Source of the DNA: DAOUET01 sp034430155
GTDB taxonomy: Bacteria; Chloroflexota; Anaerolineae; Anaerolineales; UBA4823
Length of the DNA: 64,000 bases
Reading direction: 5' to 3'
Assembly (NCBI GenBank): GCA_034430155.1
Contig: DAOUET010000158.1
Coordinates: forward strand, 124,001 to 188,000
Part shown: piece after piece, positions 1-8,381 of the stretch
Layout: the number at the start of each line of letters is the position of its first letter
Position numbering within the stretch: position 1 is the stretch's first letter
The notes under the pieces: generated by a model
Seen by the model: only the letters and a program-made list of their open reading frames with translations
Databases searched by the model: none
What the model was told of the DNA's origin: nothing
Program-made: the position numbers and the translations under genes

Positions 1-533
1 ATTCCCCCCAGACCCACCGCCAGGCCGTCCATACTGTCAACGAAATTAAAGGCATTGGTAATCCCCACCACCCACAATATCGTCAAAAACCAATCTAAAT
101 AAACGTCCCAGTAACCATTTCCACCCAAAAAAAATTCGGGGGATTCAAAGATGTGAATCGCCACTCCTAATTTGATCAAGACCATGGCAGCCAATATTTG
201 CCCAACCAGCTTTACCAACGGGCTGATCTCCTTGAAATCATCCCATAGCCCAAACAAAAGCACCAATGAACCGGCCACAAATGTAGCTACCACATCTGGA
301 TCACTATAATCGCCCAATACCCATTCAGAGATCGTCAGGGCTGAGAATAAGGCAATTCCCCCGGCTAAAGGCATTGGGATAGCGTGTAGCTTGTGCGGAG
401 CGCTGCGGGGCATATCTAACAGACCCAGTCTTCTAGTAAAGCGGATGCTGACCAATGCCAACCCAGCTGCCAGCGAGCAGGACAGAAGGATAGCCTCAAA
501 CATAAATGATGTGGAAGAGACATAGAAATTCAT
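1..533 (-). CDS. WecA/TagO/MraY-family lipid-carrier sugar-1-phosphate transferase (partial, C-terminus outside window)
   Basis: Reading the minus strand from an ATG at 533 gives 177 open codons running off the left edge. Seen: an N-terminal membrane segment (about residues 9-30), PHKLHAIPMPLAGG (46-59), LFGLWDDFKE with the paired Asp at 98-99, and NAFNFVDSMDGLA (160-172), the conserved Asn/Asp box of the polyprenyl-phosphate GlcNAc/HexNAc-1-P transferase family (PF00953). Known for the family: an integral membrane enzyme that moves a sugar-1-phosphate from a UDP-sugar to undecaprenyl phosphate and so initiates polysaccharide synthesis. It lies 61 bp downstream of a GT2 gene in the same direction, which fits the role of chain initiator for this locus. 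No clear ribosome binding site marks 533; an in-frame ATG at 503 is an alternative. Sugar specificity cannot be read from the sequence. Confidence 0.93.
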   Translation of the reverse strand, partial: MNFYVSSTSFMFEAILLSCSLAAGLALVSIRFTRRLGLLDMPRSAPHKLHAIPMPLAGGIALFSALTISEWVLGDYSDPDVVATFVAGSLVLLFGLWDDFKEISPLVKLVGQILAAMVLIKLGVAIHIFESPEFFLGGNGYWDVYLDWFLTILWVVGITNAFNFVDSMDGLAVGLGG

Positions 534-594
534 AAAGGAACCCGTGCGTAATCTGTCTGCCTTCGGTAACCCCCTGGAGTTGAGCCTGGGATGA

Positions 595-1488
595 TCAGTT
601 TTTCCGCCTTGGCCCGGCAAATTTTTCTCTGCGGAAGAAATTTATCAGCAGTGCAGATATGAGCTTCAATGCCATCGCCAGATAATAAACCCAATTCAAA
701 AGAAAAAAATAATCGCCTGCCAGATTCTTGCGGTAATAAAGCCAATAGGATTTATGCCACTCCAAAATTGAGCGGTAAGGATGAACCCGCGAACCGCCCT
801 GACCCCCGTAATGTATGATCTGAGCCTCCGGCACGTAAAAAACCTTCCAGCCCGCCTGCCGGGCACGGTGACAATAATCTGCATCTTCCTGATACGCGAA
901 GAATAACTCGTCAAGATAACCGATCTGGTTGAGCACCTCTCTCCGAATCAGCATACATGAACCTGCGACCCCAGCCACGGCATGGGTTTCATCTTCATCC
1001 ATATAGCTCATGAGATATTCGCCAAACAACTTGTTCCTCGGAAATAATGCCGCCAGCCCGGTAAAATAAGTAATCACCGCCCACGGTCGCGACTCGCCTC
1101 TTCGGCAGGGTTTTTGTAAAGTAAAGTCGCGGTTAAGCACCTTAGGCCCGCAGATACCTACCTCTGGATGCAATCCCATAAAATCTACCAACCGGTCAAA
1201 AGCATCTGGCAGAATGATTGTGTCTGGGTTCAGTAAAAGCGCATAATTTCCCTGGGAAGCTCGTAAAGCTTGGTTCATCGGCCGGGCAAATCCGAGATTG
1301 CGGTCGTTTTCGATCATATGCACGGCCGGAAATTCCCGCTGCAACATTTCAGATATCCTGTCACCCGAGCCGTTATCGGATACGATGACTTCCAAATTTA
1401 GCCTGGAAGAATTCTCATAGAGCGAGCGCAGACAATTCTTCAACATGTCCCGCGCTCGATATGTCACGATACAAACGGATAGATCCAT
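595..1488 (-). CDS. GT2 glycosyltransferase (rhamnosyltransferase-like)
   Basis: A 297 aa protein starting MDLSVCIVTYRARD, with a family 2 GT-A domain from the first residue. Seen: the nucleotide-binding start SVCIVTYRA, VSDNGSGD at about 37-44, LLNPDT as the DXD-equivalent metal/nucleotide site, and a C-terminal half with FAYQEDADYCHRARQAGW, the usual acceptor/base region of WbbL-like rhamnosyltransferases. A short hydrophobic stretch near the C-terminus may hold it at the membrane. The frame is open up to an ATG at 1554, but that would overlap the upstream GT4 gene by 58 bp. The ATG at 1488 leaves an 8 bp gap and starts directly at the catalytic fold, so it is preferred. The transfer of rhamnose is an inference from family resemblance and the rfb genes nearby. 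Confidence 0.9.
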   Translation of the reverse strand: MDLSVCIVTYRARDMLKNCLRSLYENSSRLNLEVIVSDNGSGDRISEMLQREFPAVHMIENDRNLGFARPMNQALRASQGNYALLLNPDTIILPDAFDRLVDFMGLHPEVGICGPKVLNRDFTLQKPCRRGESRPWAVITYFTGLAALFPRNKLFGEYLMSYMDEDETHAVAGVAGSCMLIRREVLNQIGYLDELFFAYQEDADYCHRARQAGWKVFYVPEAQIIHYGGQGGSRVHPYRSILEWHKSYWLYYRKNLAGDYFFLLNWVYYLAMALKLISALLINFFRREKFAGPRRKN

Positions 1489-1496
1489 ATCCGTTA

Positions 1497-2621
1497 TCAC
1501 ATTTCTAACACGTGTTGGTAAACTTGTAGTGTCTCTTTGGCTGTTCGTTTCCATGAGAAATTTTTAGATCTAATCCGACCTTTTTCAGCCAGCGTCCTCT
1601 GCAACTCCCGATCATTGAGCACTCCTATCATTGCTTGAGCCAGTGCATCTTCATCGCCTGGGGTTACTAATATCCCTGCATCTCCAACGATCTCTGGTAG
1701 CGAGGAGATATTTGAAGTCACCACCGGAGTGCCACAAGCCATTGCTTCAAGCACTGGTAAGCCAAAACCTTCGTACAGAGTGGGATAGACGAATAATTCG
1801 GCTAAATTATAAACGATGGGCAGATATTGACGTGGGACATATCCGGTGAACTTGATCCTGTCTTTCAACCTAAGCGCCTCTATCTGCTTGAATACCTCCT
1901 GGTACATCCACCCCATCCGGCCGACGATCACCAATTGATGGGAGAGCCCCGCATCCACCAAATCTCGAAAAGATTGGATTAACAGAGGCAAATTCTTGCG
2001 TGGTTCCACCAAACCTACGTACAAGATGAATTTATCCGGTAATTGATAATGATCTAAAATCTCCTCGCGCAGGGCATCGTCCTTGATTGGGTGAAAACCC
2101 TCATCGACCCCAAGTTGTACTGCGAATATTTTTTCCGCAGGCACTTTCAGCAGACGGATCGAATCCTGGCGGGTGCTTTCTGATACGGCAATGAGAGCAT
2201 CGGCTTTCCTGGCGCTCATCTGGATTGCAAAGGGAAAGAAAAGTCGTTTAGAGCGCCTGTGTAGTTCAGGAAACAGGTAAAAGGTCAGATCGTGAAATGT
2301 CACCACTGACGCACACGGGAGGAAAAAAGGCCTGGTGTAATGCAGAGAATGTAATAGATCGATTTTATGGCGTTTCACCAGATTGGGAAGCGCCATTTGT
2401 TCCCAGATCAGACGGCGCGTAGGGCTTTTATCGGGCAATAGCACTTCATGTAGATTGGTGTTTTCAGGCGTTCCAAGATATTTACGTGCGCTTTTCTGTA
2501 GGAAAACCACCAGTTCATGTTTTGTATCTCGCTCACCCAAGGCTCGCAACAGGTTTATGATATAAATACCGCCCCCAACCGGTTCTTGAGGCAGCGCGGT
2601 CGCGTCGATACCAATCCTCAT
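1497..2621 (-). CDS. GT4 (GT-B) glycosyltransferase
   Basis: A 374 aa retaining GT-B enzyme of the RfaB/mannosyltransferase type. Seen: N-terminal Rossmann half with the glycine loop VGGGIYIINLL (about 15-25), the FILYVGLVEPRKNLPLL segment that opens the C-terminal nucleotide-binding half (about 200-216), and YEGFGLPVLEAMACGTPVV near residue 290, whose E-x7-E pattern binds the nucleotide sugar. The length is normal for the family. It is encoded just upstream of the 595-1488 GT2 with only 8 bp between them, so the two are almost certainly co-transcribed and act on the same glycan. The sugar donor and acceptor cannot be assigned. Confidence 0.93.
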   Translation of the reverse strand: MRIGIDATALPQEPVGGGIYIINLLRALGERDTKHELVVFLQKSARKYLGTPENTNLHEVLLPDKSPTRRLIWEQMALPNLVKRHKIDLLHSLHYTRPFFLPCASVVTFHDLTFYLFPELHRRSKRLFFPFAIQMSARKADALIAVSESTRQDSIRLLKVPAEKIFAVQLGVDEGFHPIKDDALREEILDHYQLPDKFILYVGLVEPRKNLPLLIQSFRDLVDAGLSHQLVIVGRMGWMYQEVFKQIEALRLKDRIKFTGYVPRQYLPIVYNLAELFVYPTLYEGFGLPVLEAMACGTPVVTSNISSLPEIVGDAGILVTPGDEDALAQAMIGVLNDRELQRTLAEKGRIRSKNFSWKRTAKETLQVYQHVLEM

Positions 2622-2646
2622 GGTGACTGGCCTGGACTCCTTGAGA

Positions 2647-4143
2647 TCATGGTTGCATCAAGCACCACTGAGTATACCTCCAGATATAATGGCTCATTTC
2701 AACCAGGCCTTCCGTTCGCCAGATCTCGATTAGCCTTCTTAAAGATAGGCGACTGGTCGCCCTTAGAGGTACCCACTGCTCATCCCTAAAGGAAAACTCC
2801 GGCATGACCTTCGTCTTTCCTGAGGAGAGCAGCGGGAGATATTGGTAGCGGATAGTATCCCAGGTAAGCATTGGTAAACCACGCCAGATCAACGGCACTG
2901 GAACGGACTTTTGCAAATGGAACAAATCCTTATCTGAACACACCCGTCGCGACTGGATGTCATTCCTTTCTTTGAGAATCCCAGGATAGGATCGAAAATA
3001 ATCTCCCCAGACCCCTAAATACGATCCCAACTTCTTCCAACGCGCACTTAATGCTCCAAGCACAAAACCGAGGCTATCCTCAACCAGGTAGCCGCATAAA
3101 AACCGAAAGAAGTAGGCCGGTGTGAGCAGCTTGGTGATAAACCACAATCGTCCAAAGCCAGCTTGGCGTAATTTTCGTGGCGTCAGGCCGCTCTTATCCC
3201 CGGATGGTACGCGACCGCCAAAAGCATGGTAAAACACCGCGCCGGGTGCTGCCAATATCCTGTAACCGTACAGGCGCGCCCGGTAACACCATTCACTATC
3301 TTCGTAATACAGGGGTAAATGCTCATCTAAAGGTCCAACTTCGTGCCAGGCAAATGCAGTGATCAAGGTCGCCGCGAAGCACGCTGAGGGAACTTCCTGC
3401 CAGTGATCGAATTGGCCCAGGTCCAGGTGCCCCAATCCACTGTCCGTACCCCAGGAAAAGGCACCCACATAGTTCCCCAGCCCATTTAGAAAAGATGGTG
3501 CCCACAAAAACTTGAGCTTGGCTGCAACTGCCCCACATTCAGGTCTGTTTCGAGCGACTGCTATCAACTGGGAGATTGCATCGGCTTCCAGTTTCACATC
3601 CGGATTCAGCACCAGGAAGTAATCTCCCCTGGCTTTACGGATACCTGTGTTGATCGCCTTGGCCAGCGATTGGGAGGCTTCCAAGCGCTCCAGCTGTATA
3701 CCTGGATACGCATCTTGCACCCACAGAGCCGACCCATCTGATGAGCCATTATCTACCATAATGATTTCGAGATTTTTATACGTTTGAGAGTATAGCGATG
3801 GCAGACAGATTGCCAGCCACTCGCGGCTGTTATGACTGACAATTATTACAGAGACCAGTGGATCATCGACTGGCTCCATTTCGGTTGGTTGGTTAGGTTC
3901 CTCATCCCGGAGCAGCAATCCCGCCTCCGCCAAACAGGCGAGACCAGCGCGAACCTCTGGCGCATCAAAAGTGTCATCTAACAAATCTGTGACGATTTTT
4001 TCCAACTCTTGCCCGTCAGCCGTCTTCCACAGCCTCAATATACGCCGGTCCACCACGATCTTTCCACCCTCCGGTGTTGAAAGTACAGGTCGATTTCTAA
4101 CTGTGTCGGGTCTGACCCCTGCAGGTATCTTGTAAAGCACCAT
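2647..4143 (-). CDS. GT2 glycosyltransferase with N-terminal PqqD-like winged-helix extension
   Basis: 498 aa. Residues 1 to about 85 do not belong to the transferase fold: this segment contains a beta strand pair, GGKIVVDRRILRLW, a helix LEKIVTDLLDDTF and a second helix ending in LAEAGLL. That looks like a PqqD/winged-helix peptide-recognition domain; this is pattern recognition, not a database match. From about residue 93 a normal GT2 domain follows: LVSVIIVSHNSREW, IIMVDNGSSDGS, the DXD-equivalent NPDV, and YYEDSEWCYRARLYG. The C-terminal 200 residues include amphipathic and basic segments compatible with membrane association. It sits between two other GT2/GT4 genes in a same-strand run. 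The extension is the odd part; the catalytic half is ordinary. Confidence 0.88.
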   Translation of the reverse strand: MVLYKIPAGVRPDTVRNRPVLSTPEGGKIVVDRRILRLWKTADGQELEKIVTDLLDDTFDAPEVRAGLACLAEAGLLLRDEEPNQPTEMEPVDDPLVSVIIVSHNSREWLAICLPSLYSQTYKNLEIIMVDNGSSDGSALWVQDAYPGIQLERLEASQSLAKAINTGIRKARGDYFLVLNPDVKLEADAISQLIAVARNRPECGAVAAKLKFLWAPSFLNGLGNYVGAFSWGTDSGLGHLDLGQFDHWQEVPSACFAATLITAFAWHEVGPLDEHLPLYYEDSEWCYRARLYGYRILAAPGAVFYHAFGGRVPSGDKSGLTPRKLRQAGFGRLWFITKLLTPAYFFRFLCGYLVEDSLGFVLGALSARWKKLGSYLGVWGDYFRSYPGILKERNDIQSRRVCSDKDLFHLQKSVPVPLIWRGLPMLTWDTIRYQYLPLLSSGKTKVMPEFSFRDEQWVPLRATSRLSLRRLIEIWRTEGLVEMSHYIWRYTQWCLMQP

Positions 4144-4185
4144 AAGCTTTCGAAGTTCGTTATCAGCCCATTGAAGCTATTTTGA

Positions 4186-5235
4186 TCATTCCCGGTCAAT
4201 ACCTGAAATCCTGATGGCTTTCCGGATTTTTTGCGAGTGCCTTCCCAACAGGTAAGGGCTTATCCAGCCATGATCCATAATCTGGTCAATCGTCCTGGTC
4301 TCCACCCTTCGAGCGCTCTGTACCATTTTTCGCTTTCGTAAGCTGCGGGGTAGGCCACGAAGAGCGTCCAGCTTAGCACGCCAAATGGCTCTTCCCAGAC
4401 CACGCAAGGAATAATACACCAAAAAAACCAGGTTAGCTATTAGGTGCGCGGGCAAATACTTCCAAAATAAACCTCCTGGCATATTGGTGAAGTAAGACCA
4501 TACCAGGTTGCGATGCACCTGATAGACCGTCTCCTGGCTCTCTCTGCCGTAACTGGCAGAGCCAACATGCTCGACCAAAGCCTCGGGAACATACATACAT
4601 CTCAACCCCCTTAACCTCAACCGGAACCCCAAGTCTACATCCTCGTGGTGGCTGGTAAAATCTTCATCAAACCCCCCGGCTTCCAAAAACGACTCCCGGT
4701 CGTAGAACGCAGCAGCCGCACAAGCGCTGAATACCTCATCAGGCATCACCGCTGCCCTGGCGTTTGGCTGGTTGTACTGGCGATGCCATGCCAAGCCACT
4801 CACGTGGTAAATATCCCCTGTTCCATCGATCTTATCGGGAGCATCAGCCTGGATTATTCGGGAGGCAAAGAAAGCGAAATCCCCATGCTCCTGGGCTGCC
4901 TCGAGCATCTTTTCTAACCAGTCGGGGGAAATAAAGGCATCATTGTTGATCAGCCCCAGCCAGCACCCATGCGCTAAGCGTGCGCCCAGGTTATTGCCTC
5001 CCACGAAGCCGATATTCTTCTCCAATCGAATTACCTGTATATTTGACCAGCGAATTTCTAGGTTATCTACGGAATGGTCGCTCGAGGCGTTGTCGACCAG
5101 GATGACTTCGTATTCCGGATAGGATTGGGAAAAAATTCTATCGAGGCAACGCGCTAAATACTTTTCCCCATTCCAATTGACAACGATTATGGAAACAAGT
5201 GGTTGGGATTCGATCTTCTTAAGAATCACGCTCAA
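4186..5235 (-). CDS. GT2 glycosyltransferase
   Basis: 349 aa with an N-terminal GT-A domain: PLVSIIVVNWNGEKYL, VILVDNASSDHS, LINNDAFIS as the DXD-equivalent, and HHEDVDLGFRLRLRGLRC in the acceptor region. The C-terminal part carries a hydrophobic segment (about 245-270, LPAHLIANLVFLVYYSL) and a basic tail, as in membrane-associated rhamnosyl- or galactosyltransferases. There is no ATG before the catalytic fold. The start is a TTG at 5235 that overlaps the TGA of the upstream YfhO-like gene (TTGA), or the GTG two codons later, which suggests translational coupling. The substrate is unknown. Confidence 0.9.
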   Translation of the reverse strand: MSVILKKIESQPLVSIIVVNWNGEKYLARCLDRIFSQSYPEYEVILVDNASSDHSVDNLEIRWSNIQVIRLEKNIGFVGGNNLGARLAHGCWLGLINNDAFISPDWLEKMLEAAQEHGDFAFFASRIIQADAPDKIDGTGDIYHVSGLAWHRQYNQPNARAAVMPDEVFSACAAAAFYDRESFLEAGGFDEDFTSHHEDVDLGFRLRLRGLRCMYVPEALVEHVGSASYGRESQETVYQVHRNLVWSYFTNMPGGLFWKYLPAHLIANLVFLVYYSLRGLGRAIWRAKLDALRGLPRSLRKRKMVQSARRVETRTIDQIMDHGWISPYLLGRHSQKIRKAIRISGIDRE

Positions 5236-8153
5236 ACGAACCGTTTCACAAAAAATGCTGCCATAAGCGCCATCATGCTTACACCAGCGATATATAAGCC
5301 TCTAATAAACATGGTTGGCTTATATACGAATATTACCTGATGTTCACCTGCATCCAGGTAAACCCCCCGCATAATTAAGTTGGTCGCCATAATCTGCCGC
5401 TCGATTCCATTAACGTACGCTTTCCAACCGGGATACATCACGTCTGACAAAACCAGCAACCCAGGTTTGCTTGCCTCCACCTCAATTTCAACTTGTTCAG
5501 CTGAATAAACCCTGATATCCACTCGCTCATTCGGATTCTCTAGCTCGGTCGTGGAATCTTGATCCAATAAATTAGAACCTTCTGTCTCCACCACAGCTTC
5601 CCTGGTCGGCTCAAAATTACCGGAAGATAAAATGCTCCTGACCGCTTCGATATCGCCTGGCTTCACTGGCGTTACCTGGTGAACAAGCCAGGCGCGCGGG
5701 AGCGCCTCCAGGTTCTCGTATATCTTGTTGGCACCATCATAAATCAAATTTAAGGTTGGGTTTCTGAATCCAATTATTTTAGGCTCTACCCAACCAGCCC
5801 AATCATAATCCGTATTGTTATAAGGACCCGGTTTTGTAACTAGGCTAAGCTGTATTTCTTTGCCAATGTATTGATTCAAGCTCACCTCAAACGCTACCCA
5901 TCTTCGATCTTGTGGTACGCTTTTCGGATCTATGTACCGGGAAAAGAGCTGCTCCTCGATCTTCGATCCTTGCGGTGAGGCGTAAACCTCAAATAGCACC
6001 CCGTCCCCCGATTGATCCCATGATGACGGATCCAATGAAATCGCGGAGGTTAATTTAGCGGGTTGATCAACCTTTAGATCATAACTCACCTTGGCGCTGG
6101 GATGCTCAAAAATGACTGGCTTATTCACACCTCCGACATCCCACCAGGTTGTATACACGCCATTTTTTACCTTTGTGTCTACCTGAGCTTGATTAAATCT
6201 GCTGATTAAATCCAGCGTTCCCGTGGAACTGGGGGTTGTATTGGGTGAGACGTACACATATTTTACATTCAAGGCATCCATTAATCGGTCACAACAATCT
6301 GAGAAATACACATGATTTATCGACGCAATTTGCCTGCTGCCGGTTAGTCCAGCATAAATCGAATAGCGACTTAAGATATAAGACGAATACCCGGAGATTG
6401 TCGGAAGCCGGAAAAGTTCTGGCACCATCCCAGGAATGATGATCGCTGAATTAATGTTTACAACTCGATATGGCTCTTGCTCTTGCCCTCCAGTTTCCAT
6501 CAAGTATTGGAGGCTTGCAGTCGTAGGAAACGCCAGCTGCTCTTCAAAAGACGGGTTGTAGTTTATCCCCACCAGGAAGAGATCCCCTACAATCAGCGCT
6601 ATCGCTGAGACTTTGAATAAACCGCCACTCAACCCACCGGATCTGAAAAACCAAAACAGAAGGGATATTAACAGGAGCAAAACAAATGGTGTTAGCAGAT
6701 CTTGGGGATTTATCATTTTCAGAACCTGGGAGAGACGAGCAAATGGATAAAACGCAATCTTGCCAGTTCGCAGGTTGTTGAAGATTTTCGCCAATAGGAC
6801 CAACAACCCCATCCCACCAGCCATCACCAGCGAGCCCAGGCTTAATAACCCTAGATGGCGGTGGGGGCGTACCTCTCCGATCCAATCAGCCCCTAATCCC
6901 GCCGCGATCGACCAGCAGAAGGCCACAACATAGAAAATCCTGCCAGGAAACACGTTGATAAAAACCGGGTATAGGTAAGTGACAATTTGCCGGAAGGGAA
7001 AGATACTGTAAACAGCCAGCAAAGTGATTAGCCCGATTCCGCCCAAACCCCAGGCCTTTTTACGTTGGAAAGAAAACAAGCTGGCCAGTAAGAAAAACAG
7101 GGGTAAAACGCCAAGATACAGGTCCGTTTCGGAATAATTAAATGGCCCCCAATAACTTTTCCCAAAGAGAGCGTTTCCATAGATATTAGGTGCTACCAGC
7201 CTGACAAGTTGGGAATAAATCTTAAGGAAGCTAGAAACGCCCAGCGCAACTGTTCGCTGAGTTTGAAAGTATAGTTCGATTGTCGGTAACAACTGGGGTG
7301 CTGCCAGACTTGCTCCAAAACCAAGGGCGATACCCCCGTAACCCAAGGGACGCAATGATGCATATATCTCTTTATTCGATAACCAAACAGTAAAACTGCG
7401 GTAAACCAGATACAAAACCAGCGTGATAGCTCCATAAAAAGGCCACAAGATGCTTCCTGAATAAATCTGCATCATAAATCCCAGGGCCCCAACCAGCGCC
7501 CAGCGCCCATCCTGCTTTTTGAGTGCTCGTTCGACTCCAAAAAACACCATTGGCAACCAAACCATTGAGCCAATGATGTTTGGAAAAGATAGCCATCCGA
7601 TCAAATATCCGTTGAATTCGAAGGTCAGGCTACCAACCAACGAGCCAAAGTGACTTGCTCCGATCTGGCGAAGGTACAAATAGGTAAATACCCCGGCGAT
7701 CAGGAGATCAATTACAGCCGACCAGCTGATCCCCCTTGCTACTGATAGGAACACACTCGATAAGTTGAACAGCGGGTTTGAGAACATTTCCCCCCGCGCA
7801 AAAGCAGGAGCTCCCGAGAGTACATAAGGATCCCAAAACGGGATCCCCGTTTGCCAGGATTCTTTTGCGTAGGTTGCCATCGGATAGAACTGCCAGATTG
7901 CATCTGTCACAACTGGATTCCACAGGGGGCCATAGAAAATTTCGGGGCTTTCACTGTGCCATGGTTCAGCGGTATAAACAACGTCGAGAGGTAGAAGCAC
8001 CTTTCCTAGAAAAACTACCCGCCACATAAATATGGTTGTCACCACTGCCAGAAAGGCCAGTGAAAACCAATCTTTTTGCCTTTCCGAGGAACTCTGATTG
8101 GCAAACCAATTTGTGATGGATTTCAGATACAAACCTATTCTGGTCGCACTCAT
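5232..8153 (-). CDS. YfhO-family multispanning membrane protein (putative GT-C glycosyltransferase)
   Basis: 973 aa. Residues about 30 to 530 form a dozen or more hydrophobic segments starting with FSLAFLAVVTTIFMWRVVFL. The first large loop holds LPLDVVYTAEPW and DAIWQFYPMATYAKESW, the acidic loop motif typical of the YfhO family (PF09586). The C-terminal 400 residues are a soluble domain ending in SDVMYPGWKAYVNG and GEHQVIFVYKP, the hallmark YfhO tail, followed by a last membrane helix. YfhO of Bacillus is implicated in adding sugar branches to lipoteichoic acid from a lipid-linked donor, so a role in extracytoplasmic glycosylation is likely here (inference). Its start follows a gap of about 230 bp that includes the terminator of the beta-helix gene; no convincing promoter was found in that gap. 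Confidence 0.9.
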   Translation of the reverse strand: MSATRIGLYLKSITNWFANQSSSERQKDWFSLAFLAVVTTIFMWRVVFLGKVLLPLDVVYTAEPWHSESPEIFYGPLWNPVVTDAIWQFYPMATYAKESWQTGIPFWDPYVLSGAPAFARGEMFSNPLFNLSSVFLSVARGISWSAVIDLLIAGVFTYLYLRQIGASHFGSLVGSLTFEFNGYLIGWLSFPNIIGSMVWLPMVFFGVERALKKQDGRWALVGALGFMMQIYSGSILWPFYGAITLVLYLVYRSFTVWLSNKEIYASLRPLGYGGIALGFGASLAAPQLLPTIELYFQTQRTVALGVSSFLKIYSQLVRLVAPNIYGNALFGKSYWGPFNYSETDLYLGVLPLFFLLASLFSFQRKKAWGLGGIGLITLLAVYSIFPFRQIVTYLYPVFINVFPGRIFYVVAFCWSIAAGLGADWIGEVRPHRHLGLLSLGSLVMAGGMGLLVLLAKIFNNLRTGKIAFYPFARLSQVLKMINPQDLLTPFVLLLLISLLFWFFRSGGLSGGLFKVSAIALIVGDLFLVGINYNPSFEEQLAFPTTASLQYLMETGGQEQEPYRVVNINSAIIIPGMVPELFRLPTISGYSSYILSRYSIYAGLTGSRQIASINHVYFSDCCDRLMDALNVKYVYVSPNTTPSSTGTLDLISRFNQAQVDTKVKNGVYTTWWDVGGVNKPVIFEHPSAKVSYDLKVDQPAKLTSAISLDPSSWDQSGDGVLFEVYASPQGSKIEEQLFSRYIDPKSVPQDRRWVAFEVSLNQYIGKEIQLSLVTKPGPYNNTDYDWAGWVEPKIIGFRNPTLNLIYDGANKIYENLEALPRAWLVHQVTPVKPGDIEAVRSILSSGNFEPTREAVVETEGSNLLDQDSTTELENPNERVDIRVYSAEQVEIEVEASKPGLLVLSDVMYPGWKAYVNGIERQIMATNLIMRGVYLDAGEHQVIFVYKPTMFIRGLYIAGVSMMALMAAFFVKRFV

Positions 8154-8303
8154 ATCGAGGACTTATACCACGCCTGGAAAAATTTATAATGAAGGGAATT
8201 GACCCGAGAGCGGTTCAATCAAGGCAGAAAATGCCACATCGCTTCATGGCAAGTTGGCATTAAACCTGAACTCACCCGAATTGCTGTTATTTCCTCAGGA
8301 TAG

Positions 8304-8337
8304 AAAAAGGTCCAGTCCACTGGATAACGTGGACTGG
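8304..8337 (-). terminator. Rho-independent terminator of the beta-helix gene
   Basis: On the minus strand, 45 bp after the stop codon at 8382, there is a perfect 9 bp stem (CCAGTCCAC at 8337-8329 pairing with GTGGACTGG at 8320-8312) with an 8 nt loop. It is followed after three bases by a run of five T (8308-8304). This is a textbook intrinsic terminator for the gene at 8382-11150 and separates it from the YfhO-like gene downstream. Confidence 0.85.
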
Positions 8338-8381
8338 CGGGTTCACAGAATACTAAAATTATTGCAAATTAAATTCTGGTC

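Noticed and set aside
6544..6885. 113 aa minus-strand frame inside the YfhO-like gene
   Set aside because: Fully contained in the 973 aa coding frame on the same strand; low-complexity composition, no motif.
8161..8220. AT-rich sequence as promoter of the YfhO-like gene
   Set aside because: A TATAAA and a TTGAAC exist on the minus strand but are 24 bp apart.
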